Shown here piece after piece: positions 7,892 to 16,043 of a stretch of DNA of 64,000 nucleotides. The notes beneath the pieces were generated by a model that was not told the origin of the DNA, made no database searches, and saw nothing but the letters and a program-made list of their open reading frames with translations. The stretch comes from Aquimarina muelleri DSM 19832 (GTDB lineage: Bacteria > Bacteroidota > Bacteroidia > Flavobacteriales > Flavobacteriaceae). Made by a program: the position numbers and the translations under genes. The stretch is from NCBI RefSeq assembly GCF_000430665.1, contig NZ_AUML01000004.1, positions 1-64,000 on the forward strand. Reading direction: 5' to 3'. Within the stretch, counting starts at the first letter, position 1. Every line of letters starts with the position of its first letter.

Positions 7892-10027
7892 ATGAAAAAG
7901 AGTTTTTTGGCATTGATGCTTGCTGTTATCGTTTCAGTAGCCTCTTGCAGTTTTACGACTAAAGTTGAAAATGATCCAGATAAAGATAAATTATTAATAG
8001 ATTTAATAAGCTATGTATTAGGTAAAGGACACTATGATGCAAAAGATATTAATGATGATTTTTCTAGAGAAGTCTTTATAGACTATATTGATGCTTTGGA
8101 TCCATTAAAACGTTATTTCTATAAAAGTGATATAGAGGAGTTTAAGAATTACGAAAAACTTATTGATGACGAAATAAGAAATAAGGAAATAACTTTTTTT
8201 AATTTAACTTATGAAAGACTTCAACAAAGAATGGGAGAGGCTAGAACTTTACATAAGGAGATTTTAGAAAAACCATTTAACTTCGAAAAAAATGAAATTA
8301 TAGATACAGACTATGAGAAGTTACCTTATGTGACTGATAAAAAGGAAATGAAAGATCGTTGGAGATTGCAACTTAAATTTAATGCATTATCCAGCTATTA
8401 TGATAAAGTAGAAGAGCAAATAGATTCTGTGTCTAAAAACACTAATTATAAAAGAAAAACCTCTGTTGTTTTAGAACAAGAAGCTAGGGATATAACTAAA
8501 ACATCTTTAAAAGAGTATTTTGAATTTGCTGATGATTTAGAGCGAAAAGATTGGTTTTCTATTTATATTAACTCTATAGTAGAAGAGTTTGATCCACATA
8601 CTTATTATTTTGCGCCACAAGATAAGGATCGATTTGATATTGCTATGTCTGGAAAATTAGAGGGGATTGGAGCAAGGTTGCAAAAGAAAAATGATAATGT
8701 AAAGATAGTTGAGGTTATTTCTGGGGGACCTGCATGGAGAGGAAATCAAATAGAAGTTGGTGATCTTATCATGAAAGTTAAACAAGAAGATGAAGCAGAA
8801 CCTGTAAGTGTAGTAGGGATGCGTTTAGACGATGCGGTAAGTTTGATTAAAGGGCCTAAAGGCACTAAAGTATCTTTAACAGTTAAAAAAGTAGATGGTA
8901 CTATAGAAGTAATAAATATTATAAGAGATGTTGTCGAATTAGAAGAAACTTACGCGAAATCCTCTATCGTCAAAAAAGAAGACAAAACGTTTGGCATTGT
9001 TAACTTGCCAAAATTTTATTTTAACATGCAAGATTATAACCAACGTAATGCTGCAAAAGATGTAAAACAAGAAATTATTCGTCTTAAAGAACAGAATATG
9101 GATGGTTTAGTAATTGATCTAAGAGATAATGGAGGAGGGTCTTTGCAAACAGTAGTAGATATTGCAGGATTGTTTATAGAAAAGGGACCTATAGTGCAAG
9201 TTAGGACTAAAGAAGAATCTCCCGAAGTTTTAAGTGATAAGGATAGAAATATATTATGGGATGGACCACTAGTAATATTGGTTAATGAATTATCCGCCTC
9301 AGCTTCAGAGATTTTGGCAGCAGCGATGCAAGATTATAAAAGAGCTATTATTATTGGTAGTAAACAAACGTATGGTAAAGGAACAGTTCAAAATGTAATG
9401 GATCTTAATAGGTGGATGCGAAGCAATGATTTTGGAGACCTTGGAGCACTAAAATTAACTACACAAAAATTTTATAGAGTTAATGGTGGATCAACTCAGT
9501 TAGAAGGAGTAAAAAGTGATGTTGTAGTCCCAGATCGTTATAGTTATATTAATATTGGAGAAAAAGATCAAGAAAACCCACTGCCATGGGATAAAATACC
9601 TGCAGCAGATTATACTATTTGGGATGGGTATATTGATTTTAATCAAACCATTAATAATAGTAAGGAAAGAATGGCTAAAAACAGTCAATTAAAATTGATT
9701 GATGAAAATGCAAGGTGGGTTAGAGAAAAAAGAGATGTTAATAGCTATTCTTTACAGTTTAGTAAATATAAAGAAAACATAGAGCTCAATGAAGAACAAG
9801 CAAAACGCTTTGATAAGATCAATAAATATAAGACTAATTTGACTTTCGAATCATTGCCTTATGAAGCAGAGTTAATGAAAAAAGATTCAGTTTTAGAAGA
9901 AAAAAGAAAAAGATGGCATGAAAGTCTTAGTAAAGATGTTTATGTAGAAGAAGCAATAAGCGTGCTAGAGGATTTAAAGATAAACAATATCAGAAAATCT
10001 AAGAATCCACTTACAGTAAAGAATTAG
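7892..10027 (+). CDS. prc: Carboxy-terminal processing (tail-specific) protease, S41A
   Basis: This is a 711-residue periplasmic lipoprotein protease. The start at 7892 (MKKSFLALML...) gives a signal peptide with lipobox SVASC. The upstream ATG at 7844 would bury this, so it is rejected. Domains in order are a helical N-terminal region, a PDZ domain (EGIGARLQ to about VVELEE) and the S41 core, with LRDNGGGSL and ELSASASEI (catalytic serine) followed by the lysine in TYGKGTVQ, then a C-terminal DUF3340 region. Prc trims or degrades envelope proteins from their C-termini. The ABC permease gene follows after 9 bases, so they are likely co-transcribed. Confidence 0.95.
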   Translation: MKKSFLALMLAVIVSVASCSFTTKVENDPDKDKLLIDLISYVLGKGHYDAKDINDDFSREVFIDYIDALDPLKRYFYKSDIEEFKNYEKLIDDEIRNKEITFFNLTYERLQQRMGEARTLHKEILEKPFNFEKNEIIDTDYEKLPYVTDKKEMKDRWRLQLKFNALSSYYDKVEEQIDSVSKNTNYKRKTSVVLEQEARDITKTSLKEYFEFADDLERKDWFSIYINSIVEEFDPHTYYFAPQDKDRFDIAMSGKLEGIGARLQKKNDNVKIVEVISGGPAWRGNQIEVGDLIMKVKQEDEAEPVSVVGMRLDDAVSLIKGPKGTKVSLTVKKVDGTIEVINIIRDVVELEETYAKSSIVKKEDKTFGIVNLPKFYFNMQDYNQRNAAKDVKQEIIRLKEQNMDGLVIDLRDNGGGSLQTVVDIAGLFIEKGPIVQVRTKEESPEVLSDKDRNILWDGPLVILVNELSASASEILAAAMQDYKRAIIIGSKQTYGKGTVQNVMDLNRWMRSNDFGDLGALKLTTQKFYRVNGGSTQLEGVKSDVVVPDRYSYINIGEKDQENPLPWDKIPAADYTIWDGYIDFNQTINNSKERMAKNSQLKLIDENARWVREKRDVNSYSLQFSKYKENIELNEEQAKRFDKINKYKTNLTFESLPYEAELMKKDSVLEEKRKRWHESLSKDVYVEEAISVLEDLKINNIRKSKNPLTVKN

Positions 10028-10036
10028 TATGTATTA

Positions 10037-11149
10037 ATGACAGAAGCAAATTCAAACTCTTTAAGTACAATAGCGCTCCAAAAATTCAAAAAGAATTTTT
10101 GGGGCGTTTTCAGTTTTTATTTTATTATCTCTTGTGCGTTTATAGCAATATTTGCATACGTTTTAGCTCCAGATAATTCTCAAAATGCAAATCAAATGCA
10201 TTTGTCTATTCATTCTAAACCTCCAGGGTTTAAAGTGCAAATGCTAACAATTCCATCACAGGTTATTTCAGGTCAATCTTTTTTTAGTAAAATATTCTTC
10301 GGAGAAAAAAACACAGAAACTGAGATTCCAATAGAAAAATATAGTCTAAAAGACGGTGTTTTAAATGTATCTCCATACAGTGAAGGAGAGATAATAGAAT
10401 TATCCAAAAATATAAAATTAGAACATTTCCCTAAAGGCTTAACAGAGGATCAGATAATAAGTAAATATATTAAAAACCAAATATTTATATTAGGTACGGA
10501 CAAGTATGGTAGAGACTTGTTAAGTAGAATGTTAGTTGGTATCCGTATTTCCTTTTCTATTGGTTTTGTAGCGGTATTAATATCTTTAATTTTAGGAATA
10601 TCTCTTGGAGCAATAGCAGGATATTTTGGAGGAAAAATAGATGCTATAATTATGTGGCTGATTAATGTTACATGGTCCATACCTACATTATTATTAGTTA
10701 TAGCAATAACTTTAGCTTTAGGAAAAGGTTTTTGGCAGGTTTTTATAGCGGTAGGACTAACCATGTGGGTAGAGGTAGCAAGAGTGGTTAGAGGACAGGT
10801 ATTAGGTGTTAAACGGATGCAATATGTTACCGCTGCACGAGCAATGGGATTTACAAATTTTAGAATCATAACAAAACATATTTTACCTAATAGTTTAGCT
10901 CCGGTAATTGTGATTTCTGCAGCAAATTTTGCAGGGGCTATTCTTATTGAAAGCGGTCTTAGTTTTTTAGGGATAGGAGCACAGCCGCCTATGGCAAGTT
11001 GGGGGGCAATGATTAAAGATCACTATTCTTATATTATTTTGGGCAAAGCCTATCTTGCAGTGATTCCAGGATTAGGGATTATGAGTCTGGTAATGGCATT
11101 TATGCTAATAGGTAATGCACTCCGAGATGCATTGGATGTGAAAGGGTGA
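10037..11149 (+). CDS. ABC transporter permease, Dpp/Opp (DppC) type
   Basis: A 370-residue inner-membrane permease of the peptide/nickel importer class. There is one N-terminal membrane segment (residues 20-45), then a long periplasmic stretch unusual for DppC (about 50-155), then the BPD_transp_1 core. The core carries LGTDKYGRDLLSRMLVGIRIS and the ATPase-contact (EAA) loop AARAMGFTNFRIITKHILPN. It sits 9 bases behind prc. No partner permease, ATPase or binding protein is in the window, so the rest of the importer must be encoded elsewhere. It probably imports oligopeptides, but the substrate is not shown by the sequence. Confidence 0.88.
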   Translation: MTEANSNSLSTIALQKFKKNFWGVFSFYFIISCAFIAIFAYVLAPDNSQNANQMHLSIHSKPPGFKVQMLTIPSQVISGQSFFSKIFFGEKNTETEIPIEKYSLKDGVLNVSPYSEGEIIELSKNIKLEHFPKGLTEDQIISKYIKNQIFILGTDKYGRDLLSRMLVGIRISFSIGFVAVLISLILGISLGAIAGYFGGKIDAIIMWLINVTWSIPTLLLVIAITLALGKGFWQVFIAVGLTMWVEVARVVRGQVLGVKRMQYVTAARAMGFTNFRIITKHILPNSLAPVIVISAANFAGAILIESGLSFLGIGAQPPMASWGAMIKDHYSYIILGKAYLAVIPGLGIMSLVMAFMLIGNALRDALDVKG

Positions 11150-11175
11150 TCTTATCAAGTAAATTAATAAGATCA
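11147..11175 (+). terminator. Hairpin at the end of the ABC permease gene
   Basis: TGATCTTAT (11147-11155) and ATAAGATCA (11167-11175) form a perfect 9-bp stem with an 11-base loop, starting in the stop codon. It is followed by a short A run rather than a T run, so it may act as an mRNA end or as part of a two-sided terminator together with the next hairpin. Confidence 0.5.
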
Positions 11176-11204
11176 AAAACTGACTCTTTTGATTTAGGAG
11201 CCAG
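11175..11204 (-). terminator. Intrinsic terminator of the small-peptide/VKOR cluster
   Basis: On the minus strand CTGGCTC (11204-11198) pairs with GAGTCAG (11186-11180), seven pairs with one G-U, and is followed directly by five T (11179-11175). It lies 25 bases beyond the stop of the 57-residue peptide gene and closes the minus-strand cluster. Confidence 0.6.
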
Positions 11205-11229
11205 CTTTTGATTTTATTAATTAAAGGGT

Positions 11230-11403
11230 TTAGAAACAGGGTGGACCTTGTACCCACGTAGTTCCGTTATGGTAACAACAACTTATAGCAGGTACACAAC
11301 CATCTCTTTTAATAAAAACAAGTGGTGTTTTACCTCCGTTTAGATCTTTTTGTTGCTCTTTAGAAAGAGATTTAGCATTTTTTAATTTCGAAATTAGTTT
11401 CAT
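11230..11403 (-). CDS. Double-glycine leader, cysteine-rich small peptide 1
   Basis: The 57-codon frame starts at ATG 11403 and ends at TAA 11230-11232. The N-terminal leader (MKLISKLKNAKSLSKEQQKD, then LNGG at residues 21-24) has the charged, double-glycine form cut by C39 peptidases in bacteriocin-type export. The 33-residue core has four cysteines (36, 42, 43, 56), aromatic residues and several glycines, with the pattern ISCC-x-HNGT...C. It lies 38 bases behind the VKOR-fusion gene on the same strand and before a terminator. Similarity to peptide 2 at 13276-13467 supports a real gene. Bacteriocin, signalling peptide or other secreted product cannot be told apart. Confidence 0.8.
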   Translation of the reverse strand: MKLISKLKNAKSLSKEQQKDLNGGKTPLVFIKRDGCVPAISCCYHNGTTWVQGPPCF

Positions 11404-11441
11404 AGTATTTAGTTTTGGAGTTAATATTTTTCTGTTTAAAA

Positions 11442-13037
11442 TTATATTTCTATTGGTTGTTCATTCTCTTCGAGAATATAGTTACTCTTTTTTTCTATCA
11501 TTACACTTATAAAGTGAAAAAACTCATCGTACCCATATTTTTGCGGATATATAGTGTTACCTATTATAGAAGTTGGAGTATAATAAAGTTGGTTTGCTTT
11601 AGCCCATTCAGACTGGTTTTTTAGAATATCCAGATCATTCAAGTTGTTTTTTGGAAGCCCATGTTCTTTTAACCATTTACTATGCGCTTTATCGGTGAAC
11701 CAATCTGTATATGCATCTATGAACTTGTTAGTGCCTTGTTCATGATATATTTCTAAAAGTTTTAAAGCTATCTGTGTTGATTTATTGTCTAAATCATCGG
11801 TATTTACACTTAAACGAATAACTATCTTTAATTGATCCCCCATAGATCTAATAACCCGAGTGTAGGCTTTAAACGCTTTCTTGCAATGACCACACATAGG
11901 ATTAGTAATACTGGTGATTTTAAAAGTAGCATTGGGATTGCCTAATATAATCTCATTAGGAATAGTTATAGTCTCTTTTATTTTTTCAGAAGTATTCATT
12001 AGATAAGTGTATATTTCCTCATCTCTTTTAAACTGATTTAATTTTAAATTTTCGGACTTAAATAAGTTATTGTCTTTTATTTTTTCTTTAGAATACAAAT
12101 ATGCTAGTGTAAATAAAGAGGAGACCATTATAAATGAAGGAATAGTTTTGGAGAAATCTAAGTCAAAAGGGAAATTGAGTATTGCAATGCCTGCTAGTGT
12201 TAATGAAATGGAAGCTATACCCAAACAGATCACACACCATTTTTTAATTATAAATGCTTGAGAGTATATAGAATATAATATAAAAGGAATCCCTGCTAAA
12301 GAAGATATTAAAAGGACGTTACTATATCCATAAAATATTTGGTATAATGTAATAGAACCAAAAAAGGCCATTCCTGCATCTGCTAAAGAAAAATTCTTAA
12401 AGAGTATACCGCTGTTGTTATTAATAACATCGCCGCAATTTGTGTTTCCTATAGATGTGCAAAATTGATGTATAGTTTGAGATTGTATCCCTAAGCTTTC
12501 CCGAACCGCAAAAAAACTAAAAACAACCCCTGCTAAGGATAAGAGCAAAAAAAGAATCTGATTGACGCCCCAAGATTTTTCAATAAGTATGAAAATTAAA
12601 CTAATGAAGAGTCCTGTAAATAGTATGTTTTGGATAATAGATGTATTCGAAACAACACTATGCTTGGTGTTATATTCTACCGCAATAACTTTAGGTACCC
12701 ATATTTCTTTAAATTCATTAAGAGAGAGTTTCTTTTTCTTTAAGCTAGAATGTTTAAGGTTTATAAAGTTGTTTTTTTTGTTTACAGTTACTATTTCTTC
12801 TATACCATCTGTTTTTATTAAGGAAATAAAACTGTTAGGGAGTTGGTCTAAAGCATCAATGGGTACTTCTACAGCAATATTATCAATGCTAAAATAGTCT
12901 AGAGTATCTGTAATGGATTGAAAACTAGGGTAATTTGGATGTATTTGTAGCTGTAGTTCCAGGTCTTTTTTGTTATAATTTCTAATTCTGTTTTGAATCA
13001 AAACATTTTCTACAATTTTCTCGATAGTATTATCCAT
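11442..13037 (-). CDS. C39-like domain / VKOR / DsbA-type thioredoxin fusion protein
   Basis: A 531-residue membrane protein with three parts. Residues 1-120 resemble the later half of a C39 peptidase domain (HPNYPS, then LPNSFISLI) but have no catalytic cysteine. Residues 135-315 are a vitamin K epoxide reductase (VKOR) domain with the cysteines 193 and 201 and the CVIC pair at 268-271. Residues 362-520 are a DsbA-like thioredoxin with CGHC at 382-385. VKOR domains reoxidise the thioredoxin partner using quinone, so this is a self-contained disulfide-forming machine facing the periplasm. It lies between two cysteine-rich GG-leader peptides, so they are its likely substrates (inference). Confidence 0.9.
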   Translation of the reverse strand: MDNTIEKIVENVLIQNRIRNYNKKDLELQLQIHPNYPSFQSITDTLDYFSIDNIAVEVPIDALDQLPNSFISLIKTDGIEEIVTVNKKNNFINLKHSSLKKKKLSLNEFKEIWVPKVIAVEYNTKHSVVSNTSIIQNILFTGLFISLIFILIEKSWGVNQILFLLLSLAGVVFSFFAVRESLGIQSQTIHQFCTSIGNTNCGDVINNNSGILFKNFSLADAGMAFFGSITLYQIFYGYSNVLLISSLAGIPFILYSIYSQAFIIKKWCVICLGIASISLTLAGIAILNFPFDLDFSKTIPSFIMVSSLFTLAYLYSKEKIKDNNLFKSENLKLNQFKRDEEIYTYLMNTSEKIKETITIPNEIILGNPNATFKITSITNPMCGHCKKAFKAYTRVIRSMGDQLKIVIRLSVNTDDLDNKSTQIALKLLEIYHEQGTNKFIDAYTDWFTDKAHSKWLKEHGLPKNNLNDLDILKNQSEWAKANQLYYTPTSIIGNTIYPQKYGYDEFFHFISVMIEKKSNYILEENEQPIEI

Positions 13038-13114
13038 TTTTACTTAGGTTAGAGTAATTCGTATATTACATTGTTATTTTGTTGAGATAATCTATATTAA
13101 GAGATGTAATAAAA

Positions 13115-13178
13115 TTAATTCCTAAAATTATCTACTATTAAATTTAAAGATTTTAATCGATATAATTTTAGGAATTAA
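13115..13178. repeat. Perfect 17-bp inverted repeat upstream of the VKOR-fusion gene
   Basis: TTAATTCCTAAAATTAT (13115-13131) and its exact complement (13162-13178) enclose a 30-base AT-rich spacer. It lies between peptide 2 (stop at 13276) and the VKOR-fusion start (13037). It could be an attenuator in the shared mRNA, a protein-binding palindrome or a small mobile remnant. No T run follows on either side. Confidence 0.7.
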
Positions 13179-13216
13179 ACATATAAATAGAATACTTTAA
13201 TTTGTAATCATTTTGA

Positions 13217-13252
13217 AGGTATGTTGTTGATGAAAGAAATAAAAACATACCT
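13217..13252 (-). terminator. Hairpin behind peptide 2
   Basis: AGGTATGTT (13217-13225) and AACATACCT (13244-13252) form a 9-bp perfect stem with an 18-base loop, 24 bases beyond the stop of the peptide 2 gene. No strong T tract follows on the minus strand, so a transcript-stabilising or partial-termination role is as likely as full termination. Confidence 0.45.
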
Positions 13253-13275
13253 ACATTATTTGTTATATATGATTT

Positions 13276-13467
13276 TTATAGAAGGCAATCTTCAGGCAGT
13301 GTCCCATGATTGCATAGGCTACAACAAGAAACAAAATCAATAAAACCACTAATAGGATCAAAACAAACACCTAGTTTTTCGCAAAGTACAACCCCTCCAT
13401 TAATAGAGGCTTTTTCTTTTCTGTCTAAAGATTTAACTCCAGTTTGATTTAAAATATTTTTTAACAT
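13276..13467 (-). CDS. Double-glycine leader, cysteine-rich small peptide 2
   Basis: A 63-residue precursor. The leader (residues 1-25, ending KASINGG) is charged and has the double-glycine cleavage form seen in C39-processed peptides. The 38-residue core has six cysteines (29, 35, 48, 49, 52, 61), including a CC pair in VSCC-SLC-NHGT, which parallels ISCC-Y-HNGT in peptide 1. An even cysteine count and the nearby VKOR-DsbA fusion suggest disulfide bonding after export. The gene is on the same strand as the fusion gene, 238 bases upstream. No peptide of known activity is recognised. Confidence 0.85.
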   Translation of the reverse strand: MLKNILNQTGVKSLDRKEKASINGGVVLCEKLGVCFDPISGFIDFVSCCSLCNHGTLPEDCLL

Positions 13468-13613
13468 AATTAATAGGTTTTTTATATATTAAAGTACCTT
13501 GAACTTTTAAAGACACCCAAGGTTTATGTCTATTTTTTTGGAAAAGATAAACGTATCTATTTGTAAATTAAATTTTAGATATGGATAGAGTATTTATGTA
13601 GAAACATAATATT

Positions 13614-13748
13614 CTAAAATAACCCATTGCAATTTTGACAATATTTATTACAATTTTGACGACATGTATATGGATTAATTTTAGAAATATTAAGATGACT
13701 TGTGTGAAGTCTTAATAGATTATTAATCAGTTTTTTTAAAAGCCACAA
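13614..13748 (-). CDS. Possible third cysteine-rich small peptide (no ATG; maybe decayed)
   Basis: A 44-residue frame from a TTG at 13748 to TAG at 13614-13616. The last 17 residues contain four evenly spaced cysteines (positions 29, 33, 37, 40; TCRQNCNKYCQNCN). The N-terminal half is leucine/lysine-rich like a leader but has no double glycine. There is no ATG in the frame, which is bounded upstream by a stop. It is on the same strand and directly upstream of peptide 2. It may be a real peptide with a rare start, a decayed copy, or chance; an internal 15-base duplication (GTCAAAATTGYAAT) creates part of the cysteine pattern. Confidence 0.3.
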   Translation of the reverse strand: MWLLKKLINNLLRLHTSHLNISKINPYTCRQNCNKYCQNCNGLF

Positions 13749-13922
13749 CTGATTAACAATATTTATTTATACAAATATAGAGCATTAAAGAATATTTAGG
13801 TTGAGACATAACATCGTATTTTCTAAGGTTAAACCGTAATTATTAAAAAAACTAAAGGTTTGTACTTGTTAATTCTTGTTTTTAACATAAATCTTTAGTT
13901 ACGAGTTAGTTAATATGGATGA

Positions 13923-13953
13923 TTTGTGATGTCTTATTATTTTAATACTTTCG
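13923..13953 (+). promoter_or_regulatory. Bacteroidota-type promoter of the nuclease gene
   Basis: TTTG at 13923-13926, 19 bases, then TACTTTCG at 13946-13953, one mismatch from the TAnnTTTG -7 element. It lies 33 bases upstream of the nuclease start codon. Confidence 0.55.
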
Positions 13954-13986
13954 CGATAATTATTTTGAATTAAGGTGTAATGTAAA

Positions 13987-14781
13987 ATGAATAAAAGAAA
14001 ATATATATATCCGTTATTAATGATTATAATAACGGCTGGGTTTTATTATTTTGAAGAATATTTTGATAATAATAACTACTCTAATGAGAAAGAACCAAAT
14101 AGTTTTGGTTTTTTCTATTTGCCTACATCAACTACAGGGTCTATAATAGTACATAATAATTATTCATTATCATATTCAGAAAAGCATGAACAGGCAGAGT
14201 GGGTAGCTTATGAATTGAAAAAAAAGCATTTATCTAAAAATGAATTTAAAAGACCATATTTTGAAGAGGATAAAAAAGTAAAAACCTCTTCTGCGGATTG
14301 GCGAAATTATAAAAAATCCGGTTATGATAAAGGGCATTTATGCCCAGCTGGGGATAGAAGGTTTACACAGCAAGCTTTCGAGGAAACATTTTTAACCTCT
14401 AATATTAGTCCTCAGAATCACGATTTTAATAGTGGGATTTGGAGTGCTTTAGAACAAAAAGTTAGATATTGGGCAAATATATATGATGGAGTATATGTAA
14501 TAACTGGAGGAGTGTTATCTAATAACCTTCCTACAATAGGGTATGAGCATGTAACAGTACCAAAACAATTCTATAAAATAGTGTTTAGTAATTCTTCTAC
14601 TAATCCAAAAATGATAGCGTTTTTATTACCACATAAAAATTCTAATAAACCACTAGAAAAATTTGTTGTACCAGTAGATGATATCGAAAAATTAACAGGC
14701 ATTGATTTTTTTGAAAAACTAGACAATAAAATGGAAGATAAATTAGAGTCCTCTCCTTCTATAAAAGAATGGAAATTCTAA
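13987..14781 (+). CDS. DNA/RNA non-specific endonuclease (NUC1, DRGH family)
   Basis: A 264-residue nuclease with an N-terminal membrane segment or uncleaved signal (residues 5-22). The active-site block is DKGHLCPAGD with His117 as general base (Serratia nuclease has DRGH, His89). Asn148 and Glu156 have the 8-residue spacing of the magnesium-binding pair Asn119/Glu127. It would cut DNA and RNA in the periplasm or outside the cell, for nutrition or defence against free DNA. It is alone, transcribed away from the peptide cluster and convergent with rodA (8 bases between stops). Confidence 0.9.
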   Translation: MNKRKYIYPLLMIIITAGFYYFEEYFDNNNYSNEKEPNSFGFFYLPTSTTGSIIVHNNYSLSYSEKHEQAEWVAYELKKKHLSKNEFKRPYFEEDKKVKTSSADWRNYKKSGYDKGHLCPAGDRRFTQQAFEETFLTSNISPQNHDFNSGIWSALEQKVRYWANIYDGVYVITGGVLSNNLPTIGYEHVTVPKQFYKIVFSNSSTNPKMIAFLLPHKNSNKPLEKFVVPVDDIEKLTGIDFFEKLDNKMEDKLESSPSIKEWKF

Positions 14782-14789
14782 TATTCAAA

Positions 14790-16043
14790 TTACCACTCAT
14801 TAACCCGATTTGCATCTAGTTTAATAAATATAAAAAGTAAAACGGTAAAACCCCAAAGACCAGAGCCCCCATAGCTAAAGAATGGTAAGGGAATACCTAT
14901 AGTAGGCATTAATCCAGTTACCATACCTATGTTAATTGCAAAATGAATAAATAAAATGCCAATAACACTATAGCCATATACTCGGCTAAACTGAGATTTC
15001 TGCCTTTCTGCAAGATGAATAAGCCGGATTAATAGTAGCATAAACAAAATTATAATTAGAGATGCTCCAAGAAAACCCCACTCTTCTCCAACAGTACTAA
15101 ATATATAATCTGTATGTTGTTCTGGTACAAAACCACCTTTGGTTTGTGTTCCTTCTTTCCAACCTTTGCCAGTCCAACCACCACTACCAATCGCAATTTC
15201 ACTTTGATTTGTGTTATACCCTATTCCTTTTGTGTCTATTTCTTTTCCAAGAACAATATTAAATCTATCCCGATGTCTTTGCTCAAAGACATTATTGAAA
15301 ATATAATTTACAGAGAAACAAAAAGCAGTTACTACAATAATAGTTAATATATATCTAGAGTATTTAGGTTTTTGTTTTCTGTTTTTAATCAAAATAAGAA
15401 ACATAAATACAGCTATTGCGAGCACTACCCATAATGGATCAAATAGTAATGTAAGTATAAATAATACCGCGGCAGAGGCTCCAACAATAAGATATATAGC
15501 AGCTAAGCCCTCTCTGTATAACGGGAAGAAAAAAGCAGCATATACCAAGGCACTACCAGGGTCAGGTTGCGGTATTATAATTATAGCTGGTATTACAATA
15601 ATTAAAAATGCTCTTACCTGATGACCAAGAAGCTTGATATTGGTTTGCATATCGCTTAAGTATTTTGCCAAAGCTAAAGCCGTACAAGCTTTTGCAAACT
15701 CAGATGGTTGTAGTCCTATAGGGCCAAAAGCATACCAAGAAGTAGCTCCGTTTATATTTTTACCAAATACAAATAACCCAAGTAGAGATAATAAAGATAT
15801 TACATAAATTAATCCTGCAAAACGTTCATAAAATTTTACTTCTATTGCCTGGGTTATGATAATTAAAATAATACTGAATAAAATCCAGTATCCTTGTTTT
15901 ATATATACCAGTGAGAAATTTGTTAAAGAAAAGACCTCGTTTTGGTAGGATGCAGAATAAATATTTCCCCATCCAAAACCAACAAGCAATATAAATAATA
16001 AGATTGTTATCCAATCTATAGCAGCAACGCTGGATTTTGCCAT
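14790..16043 (-). CDS. rodA: Rod-shape peptidoglycan polymerase RodA
   Basis: A 417-residue SEDS-family protein with about ten membrane segments. It polymerises lipid II glycan strands during cell elongation together with PBP2. The signatures IGLQPSEFAKACTALALAKYL, PDPGSALVYAAFF and GIPLPFFSYGGSGLWG are characteristic. Its ATG shares one base with the PBP2 stop (TAATG), so the pair is translationally coupled. Last gene of the purH-mreBCD-mrdA-rodA run. Confidence 0.95.
   Translation of the reverse strand: MAKSSVAAIDWITILLFILLVGFGWGNIYSASYQNEVFSLTNFSLVYIKQGYWILFSIILIIITQAIEVKFYERFAGLIYVISLLSLLGLFVFGKNINGATSWYAFGPIGLQPSEFAKACTALALAKYLSDMQTNIKLLGHQVRAFLIIVIPAIIIIPQPDPGSALVYAAFFFPLYREGLAAIYLIVGASAAVLFILTLLFDPLWVVLAIAVFMFLILIKNRKQKPKYSRYILTIIVVTAFCFSVNYIFNNVFEQRHRDRFNIVLGKEIDTKGIGYNTNQSEIAIGSGGWTGKGWKEGTQTKGGFVPEQHTDYIFSTVGEEWGFLGASLIIILFMLLLIRLIHLAERQKSQFSRVYGYSVIGILFIHFAINIGMVTGLMPTIGIPLPFFSYGGSGLWGFTVLLFIFIKLDANRVNEW

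Larger units (their letters stand above)
13468..13986. other. Divergent intergenic region between peptide 2 and the nuclease gene
   Basis: This 519-base region carries the probable promoter of the nuclease gene (13923-13953, plus strand), a non-ATG cysteine-rich frame on the minus strand (13614-13748), and the upstream region of peptide 2. A 6-bp hairpin (ACCTTG/CAAGGT, about 13488-13515) lies just before the peptide 2 start on the minus strand. No clean TTTG-N19-TAnnTTTG promoter is seen for peptide 2. Confidence 0.5.

Noticed and set aside
10037..11149. ABC permease as exporter of the nearby peptides
   Set aside because: It is a Dpp/Opp-type importer permease without peptidase or ATPase domain, on the opposite strand and linked to prc, so it does not belong to the peptide cluster.
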